Part shown: piece by piece, positions 60,495 through 64,000 of the stretch
How positions within the stretch are numbered: position 1 is the stretch's first letter
How the letters are laid out: each line of letters opens with the position of its first letter
The notes under the pieces: model-generated
Seen by the model: only the letters and a program-made list of their open reading frames with translations
Told to the model about the DNA's origin: nothing
The model's database searches: none
Program-made: the position numbers and the translations under genes
Source of the DNA: Halobacterium jilantaiense
GTDB taxonomy: Archaea; Halobacteriota; Halobacteria; Halobacteriales; Halobacteriaceae
Length of the DNA: 64,000 bases
Direction: 5' to 3'
Assembly (NCBI RefSeq): GCF_900110535.1
Contig: NZ_FOJA01000001.1
Location: forward strand, 620,001 to 684,000

Positions 60495-61172
60495 TCAGTC
60501 GCCGCGGTCGGCGAGAACCGCATTCAGCGCGTCGGTTCCCTCCTCGACGACGCCGCCGTGCTGGCAGAGCGTCGTGTCGAACTCCCGGGCGGCGAGTTCG
60601 CGCATCGACTCGACGGCGGTCGCCTCGTCCATCGGGAACCGAGGGCCGTCGAGGTCGCCCTCGGGGCAGTGGAGGGCGTCCCCGGACACGAGGAAGCCGG
60701 CCTCGGGGAAGTGGTACGAGACGTGGCCCGGGGCGTGGCCCGGCGTCTCCACGACCGCCATCGGACCGGCGTGCGTGTCGAAGCGCGCGCCGCCAGTGAC
60801 CTCGACGTGGACCGGTGCTGCGGGGAAGCGTCCGTTCTCCTCGGGAATCTTTACGGGCTGCTTCCGGCCGTCGACGTACGGCGCGCAGGTCGGGTGCGCG
60901 AACACGACGGGGTCGACGGCGTCGCTGATGGCGGCGAGGCCGCCGGCGTGGTCGGCGTCCTGATGTGTGAGCGCGACCCCCCAGACGTCGTCGAGGGCGA
61001 AGCCGGCGTCGGTGAGGTTCGTCCGCCACTGGTCGAGTTCGCCCGGGACACCGGTGTCGACGAGCAGGAGGCCGCGGTCCGTCTCCACCGCCGCGGGGTT
61101 GAACGTCGGGTCGGGCCGGTCGTCGAGTTCGAGCGTCTGCGGGCAGACGTGGACGTGTTCGGGGACTGGCAC
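60495..61172 (-). CDS. MBL-fold metallohydrolase
   Basis: A 225-residue metallo-beta-lactamase-fold protein. It has LLVDTGVPG, the metal motif LTHQDADHAGG (His-x-Asp-x-Asp-His, the Asp variant of the second His), ETPGHAPGHVSYH with His, and SGDALH with Asp. It may be a thioesterase or lactonase. GTG 61172 is favoured because CTTTTGTG (61196-61203, minus strand) lies 24-31 bp upstream; a start at 61217 would place that box inside the gene. Confidence 0.8.
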   Translation of the reverse strand: MPVPEHVHVCPQTLELDDRPDPTFNPAAVETDRGLLLVDTGVPGELDQWRTNLTDAGFALDDVWGVALTHQDADHAGGLAAISDAVDPVVFAHPTCAPYVDGRKQPVKIPEENGRFPAAPVHVEVTGGARFDTHAGPMAVVETPGHAPGHVSYHFPEAGFLVSGDALHCPEGDLDGPRFPMDEATAVESMRELAAREFDTTLCQHGGVVEEGTDALNAVLADRGD

Positions 61173-61369
61173 GCCCGCACTGTCCGAAGCACTCCACAAA
61201 AGTGTGTCCGTGGCCACCCGTTACCGCTCTGCCTGGGGCGAGCAGGCAGTTCCGATAGCGTGCCCGGCGTGCGAAGCCGCGTACCCGGAATACGTCACCG
61301 ACCGTGTCGCGCCTCAGCCCGGCAGCCTCGCCGGTTTTAACCCCCTGCCCCCCGGACCCAATCTCGAAC

Positions 61370-62290
61370 GTGCATCCCGGCTACACTCCGCACGACATCC
61401 TGACCGCGACCGAGACGGCCCGGGCTGGCAAGGCCGCCGGTAGCGCCCTCGTGCTGTTCGTGGTCCTCGTGGCACTCGGTTCGCCGTTGATATACCGGGG
61501 ATGGCAGGTTCGGGAGAAGTACCGCGCGCTGACCGACCTCCCAGTGCTGCCGTCGGCCACGGTCAGTGACGGCGAACTGGTGAAACTGTCTGGTCGAATA
61601 AGAGACACCGGCGGGACCATCACTTCGCCCGTCCAGTCCACGCAGTGCAAACTGGCCTTCTGGAAGATGGGGGTACTCCGCAGGTACGATAGTTTCAATG
61701 GCCGGTCCTACTGGTCCGTCGCAGGCATCGGAATCGACGCCGAGACTCTGGTGGTTGCGGGTGAGACCCGAGACATCCGAATCAGCGACGTCAGCAGAGA
61801 GAACGCGCTGAGTGCCACCGACGAACTCAAGCACTTGCTCGGGTCTATCGAGAACTCGGCTCTCGATTCGATTGCGAGGGCACTCGACCCGCCCGAGTTC
61901 GAGGACAGGCTGACTCCCAGCGAGGAGTGGCCAGAGGGCTACGACGAACTCGGGGCCCGGGTCGACTTCGAGGCGGAGACCACCGAGCAGCCGGGGTTGC
62001 TCGGTCGGCTCCTGAACGCCATCCGGACCCCGGAAGGAACGGTGCAGTTCCAGGAGACGACCGTGAGTGCGGGAGAGACCGTGACCGTGGTCGGGAGAGT
62101 CAGCGGGACCGAGAACGAGCGCGTGCGGTTACAGGGGACCGAATCGATCGACCCCGTCATCACCAGAGCCTCGCCGTCGGAGCTGGACAGCAGATACCGG
62201 CGCGCGTACCTGATACAGCTGTACGGCATCCCGCTCCTCGTTACGGCGCTCTGCTCGCTGGCTGGGGTCGGCGCGTTTCTCACCCCCTGA
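61370..62290 (+). CDS. membrane protein resembling the GIDE/BAM domain
   Basis: A 306-residue protein with a TM segment near each end (AAGSALVLFVVLVALGSPLIY and YGIPLLVTALCSLAGVGAFL). The middle (about 65-270) is a beta-rich domain with SATVSDGELVKLSGRIRDT, CKLAFWKMGVLRRYDSF and GETRDIRISDVSR. This layout resembles the GIDE domain of mitochondrial MUL1 between two TM helices, but there is no RING finger, so ubiquitin ligase activity is not implied. The GTG at 61370 follows TTTTAA (61335-61340). Codon use is somewhat less haloarchaeal than that of the neighbours. Confidence 0.65.
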   Translation: MHPGYTPHDILTATETARAGKAAGSALVLFVVLVALGSPLIYRGWQVREKYRALTDLPVLPSATVSDGELVKLSGRIRDTGGTITSPVQSTQCKLAFWKMGVLRRYDSFNGRSYWSVAGIGIDAETLVVAGETRDIRISDVSRENALSATDELKHLLGSIENSALDSIARALDPPEFEDRLTPSEEWPEGYDELGARVDFEAETTEQPGLLGRLLNAIRTPEGTVQFQETTVSAGETVTVVGRVSGTENERVRLQGTESIDPVITRASPSELDSRYRRAYLIQLYGIPLLVTALCSLAGVGAFLTP

Positions 62291-62444
62291 CAGAGCCCGG
62301 AGGGGTGACCGATGGTTTCGACTCGGTTGTCCGGCAGCGGGTCACGCGCAAGCTGAACGACCATCTGGAGTCAGAGCGATACGGTGTCGAGACACTCGTA
62401 GTCAGCCGCACAGAGTTATCAGCCTCCGCGGGGAACCCACGGGC

Positions 62445-63206
62445 GTGCACACCGAGACGACAGACGGCGTCCGCCGCATCACGTTCGACCGGCCGGACGT
62501 CATGAACGCGTTCACGACCGAAGTGGCAGCCGACCTCGCGGCCGAACTGGAAGCCGTCGACCCCGAGACCTACGACGCAGTCGTGCTCGCTGGCGAGGGC
62601 CCGGCGTTCTCCGCGGGCGGCGACGTGCAGACGATGGCGGAGCGCGACGGCACCGTTCGGGACTACTACGAGACCGTCGAGGACTCCTTCGGTCGGCTCG
62701 CCGAGGCCGCGATGGACGCCCGCGTCCCACTCGTCGCGAAGGTGGACGGGGACGCCGTCGGGGCCGGCCTCGCGCTCGTCGCGCTCTCGGACTTCGCGTA
62801 CGCCACCCCGGACACCCGGTTCTCGTGTGCGTTCGTCCGCGTGGGCCTGATTCCCGACACGGGCGGCAGCTACCTCCTCCCGAAGCTCGTCGGCCTGCGC
62901 GCGGCCAAGCGGCTGGCGTTCACGGCGGAGTTCGTCGACGCCGCCGAGGCCGCCGACCTCGGCCTCGTCAACGAGGCCGTCCCGGAGGACGAACTGGACG
63001 CCACAATCGAGGCCCTGCTCGACACGCTCCGAGCGCGCCCCACCGAGACCATCGGCATCATCCGGCAGGCGCTCCACGACAACCTCGGGAAGGAGTGGGG
63101 CGACGCCCTCGACCACGAGAATCTCCTCCAGAGCCACGCCTACGACACCGACGAACACGAGGAAGGTGTCTCGGCGTTCCTCAACGGTCGAGAACCGGAG
63201 TTCTGA
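62445..63206 (+). CDS. enoyl-CoA hydratase/isomerase, PaaG-like
   Basis: A 253-residue crotonase-fold protein. The oxyanion hole is in AFSAGGDVQTM, and GAGLALVALSDFAYA is the second. The stretch FVRVGLIPDTGGSYLLPKLVG has Asp (PDTGG) and lacks the first catalytic Glu of hydratases. This is the PaaG pattern (FSKLGLIPD-x-GG), the isomerase making oxepin-CoA from epoxyphenylacetyl-CoA. The neighbouring PaaABCD makes that assignment likely. GTG 62445 is 25-32 bp after AGAGTTATC. Confidence 0.82.
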   Translation: MHTETTDGVRRITFDRPDVMNAFTTEVAADLAAELEAVDPETYDAVVLAGEGPAFSAGGDVQTMAERDGTVRDYYETVEDSFGRLAEAAMDARVPLVAKVDGDAVGAGLALVALSDFAYATPDTRFSCAFVRVGLIPDTGGSYLLPKLVGLRAAKRLAFTAEFVDAAEAADLGLVNEAVPEDELDATIEALLDTLRARPTETIGIIRQALHDNLGKEWGDALDHENLLQSHAYDTDEHEEGVSAFLNGREPEF

Positions 63207-63225
63207 GCGAACCGTCGGGCCGTCG

Positions 63226-63810
63226 TCAGTCGCCGGCTGCCACCTGCCAACCCACCAGCACGGCGAGTCGACTGACGACGTAGGCGGCGACGAAACCGGA
63301 GACGGCTCCCCGAGCCCAGGTCAGAAGCGAGAGGAGCGAACCGAATGTGATTGTGTTCCCGACAAACTGGCCGGTCTGGGACCCCTCCAGCCGATGGAAG
63401 ACGATGTCTCTCTGGGCGAGGAGAGGAACGCCCGCTCCGAGGAACACACCCGGAAGAACGCTGAGCGCGGCCAGCGGTAGCGTCGGCGGGGGGCCAACGA
63501 GCGTCGCGACCGTCACCCAGTCGAACACCACCCAGAAGTACCCGAGTGTCACGGACGCGGCGCAGAAGATAGCGAGCTTGTACAGCGACGCGAAGAACGT
63601 CCTGCTCGACGAGCGGTCCACCTCCGTCGGAATCTCGTACAGGTACGCGTACCGGGGGACGAGCCGGTACCCGAGCACGCCGATGGAAGCGAGGCAGGCG
63701 AAAATCACAGCGAGGGTGTCGTACCCGACGACCAGTGCGAGCGCACCGCCGAGGAGGGCGAGCGGGACCACCGCAGCCATCGACAGCCTGGCTCTTCGAA
63801 CCTCGTTCAC
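63226..63810 (-). CDS. membrane protein, five to six TM segments
   Basis: A 194-residue hydrophobic protein. Segments include MAAVVPLALLGGALALVVGY, LAVIFACLASIGVLGYRL, LAIFCAASVTLGYFWVVF, LPLAALSVLPGVFLGAGVPL and GAVSGFVAAYVVSRLAVLV. A polar stretch RYAYLYEIPTEVDRSSSRT lies between the second and third. No family is recognised. A TATA-like TACTTACGG (about 63835-63842, minus strand) precedes the ATG at 63810. Confidence 0.75.
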   Translation of the reverse strand: MNEVRRARLSMAAVVPLALLGGALALVVGYDTLAVIFACLASIGVLGYRLVPRYAYLYEIPTEVDRSSSRTFFASLYKLAIFCAASVTLGYFWVVFDWVTVATLVGPPPTLPLAALSVLPGVFLGAGVPLLAQRDIVFHRLEGSQTGQFVGNTITFGSLLSLLTWARGAVSGFVAAYVVSRLAVLVGWQVAAGD

Positions 63811-63873
63811 GAGGGGTTCGACTCGACTGAGCCGTAAGTACGGTGTGGGTCGTTCGCGGGCGACGAGACCGCC

Positions 63874-64000
63874 CTACTCCAGCCCCTCCCCCAGCGCGCG
63901 CGCCACGGACTCGTCGACGAGTCCCTCGCGAATCAGGTCCGCGACCGTCTCCATCTCGCCGGCGAGCGAGCGGTCGACAGTCACGGGGTCCGACACCTCC
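63874..64000 (-). CDS. hypothetical protein, 3' end (gene starts beyond the window)
   Basis: An open frame on the minus strand runs from the right edge to a TAG at 63874-63876, encoding about 41 residues. They read TVDRSLAGEMETVADLIREG, then DESVARALGEGLE, an acidic helical C terminus. The family cannot be named from this fragment. Continuity to the edge and haloarchaeal composition support a real gene. Confidence 0.55.
   Translation of the reverse strand, partial: EVSDPVTVDRSLAGEMETVADLIREGLVDESVARALGEGLE

Overview
The window comes from a haloarchaeon (class Halobacteria). The DNA is very GC-rich with strong third-position G/C bias. The proteins are markedly acidic (Asp/Glu-rich, Lys-poor). 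Genes are tightly packed, often start with GTG, and often have a TATA-like box 24-32 bp upstream of the start codon, as expected for leaderless archaeal transcripts. Basal factors of archaeal type (TFB, TFE) and haloarchaeal families (HalX response regulator, DICT proteins, Bat-type HTH) agree with this. The genus cannot be fixed from sequence alone. I see no rRNA, tRNA, CRISPR array, insertion sequence or integrase; it reads as ordinary chromosome.

Layout. 0-8.2 kb: housekeeping and conserved haloarchaeal genes (cupin, PhoU/AbrB regulator, ATP-NAD kinase family, CinA-like protein, lipoprotein, DUF2110-tfe operon, tRNA methyltransferase). 8.4-10.9 kb: a two-TM protein with a 45-fold tetrapeptide tail, then a PiT permease and a UspA protein. 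10.9-15.7 kb: two NAD(P)-dependent sugar/SDR enzymes, a RecA-like ATPase, a PadR regulator, a GAF protein and a methyltransferase. 16.0-23.7 kb: an overlapping four-gene stress cluster (PrkA, PrkA, DUF444/YeaH, SpoVR) with a long leader and a strong 3' hairpin. 23.7-29.3 kb: UspA, a tandem pair of DICT proteins, an amidohydrolase, a cyclase-family enzyme and small membrane proteins. 29.3-33.1 kb: a response regulator/histidine kinase pair and tfb. 33.2-39.4 kb: DUF1684, RtcA, a short CruF-like protein, a pilin-like protein, ketopantoate reductase and LhgO. 39.4-45.4 kb: a TetR-MATE-prenyl-synthase-like-hypothetical operon, a second TetR, a zinc-ribbon membrane protein and an ArsR-like regulator. 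45.5-56.9 kb: a NosD-like secreted protein, an M24 peptidase, a second MATE, a HAD phosphatase, an MDR oxidoreductase, a histidine kinase, ThiC, an RNase-H-like exonuclease and an EthD protein. 57.1-63.2 kb: a phenylacetyl-CoA epoxidation locus (PaaABC, PaaD split in two, a divergent Bat-type regulator, an MBL hydrolase and a PaaG-like isomerase). Both window edges cut genes.

How genes work together. The clearest functional units are: the PrkA/PrkA/DUF444/SpoVR cluster, every junction of which overlaps; the Paa operon, all four junctions overlapping, facing its likely regulator across a promoter with a 9-bp direct repeat; and the TetR-MATE operon, whose promoter carries an 18-bp inverted repeat found again, with the same spacing to the TATA box, in front of the zinc-ribbon membrane gene 1.2 kb away. 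The last two, together with the tetrapeptide-repeat membrane protein, are the parts most worth a second look.
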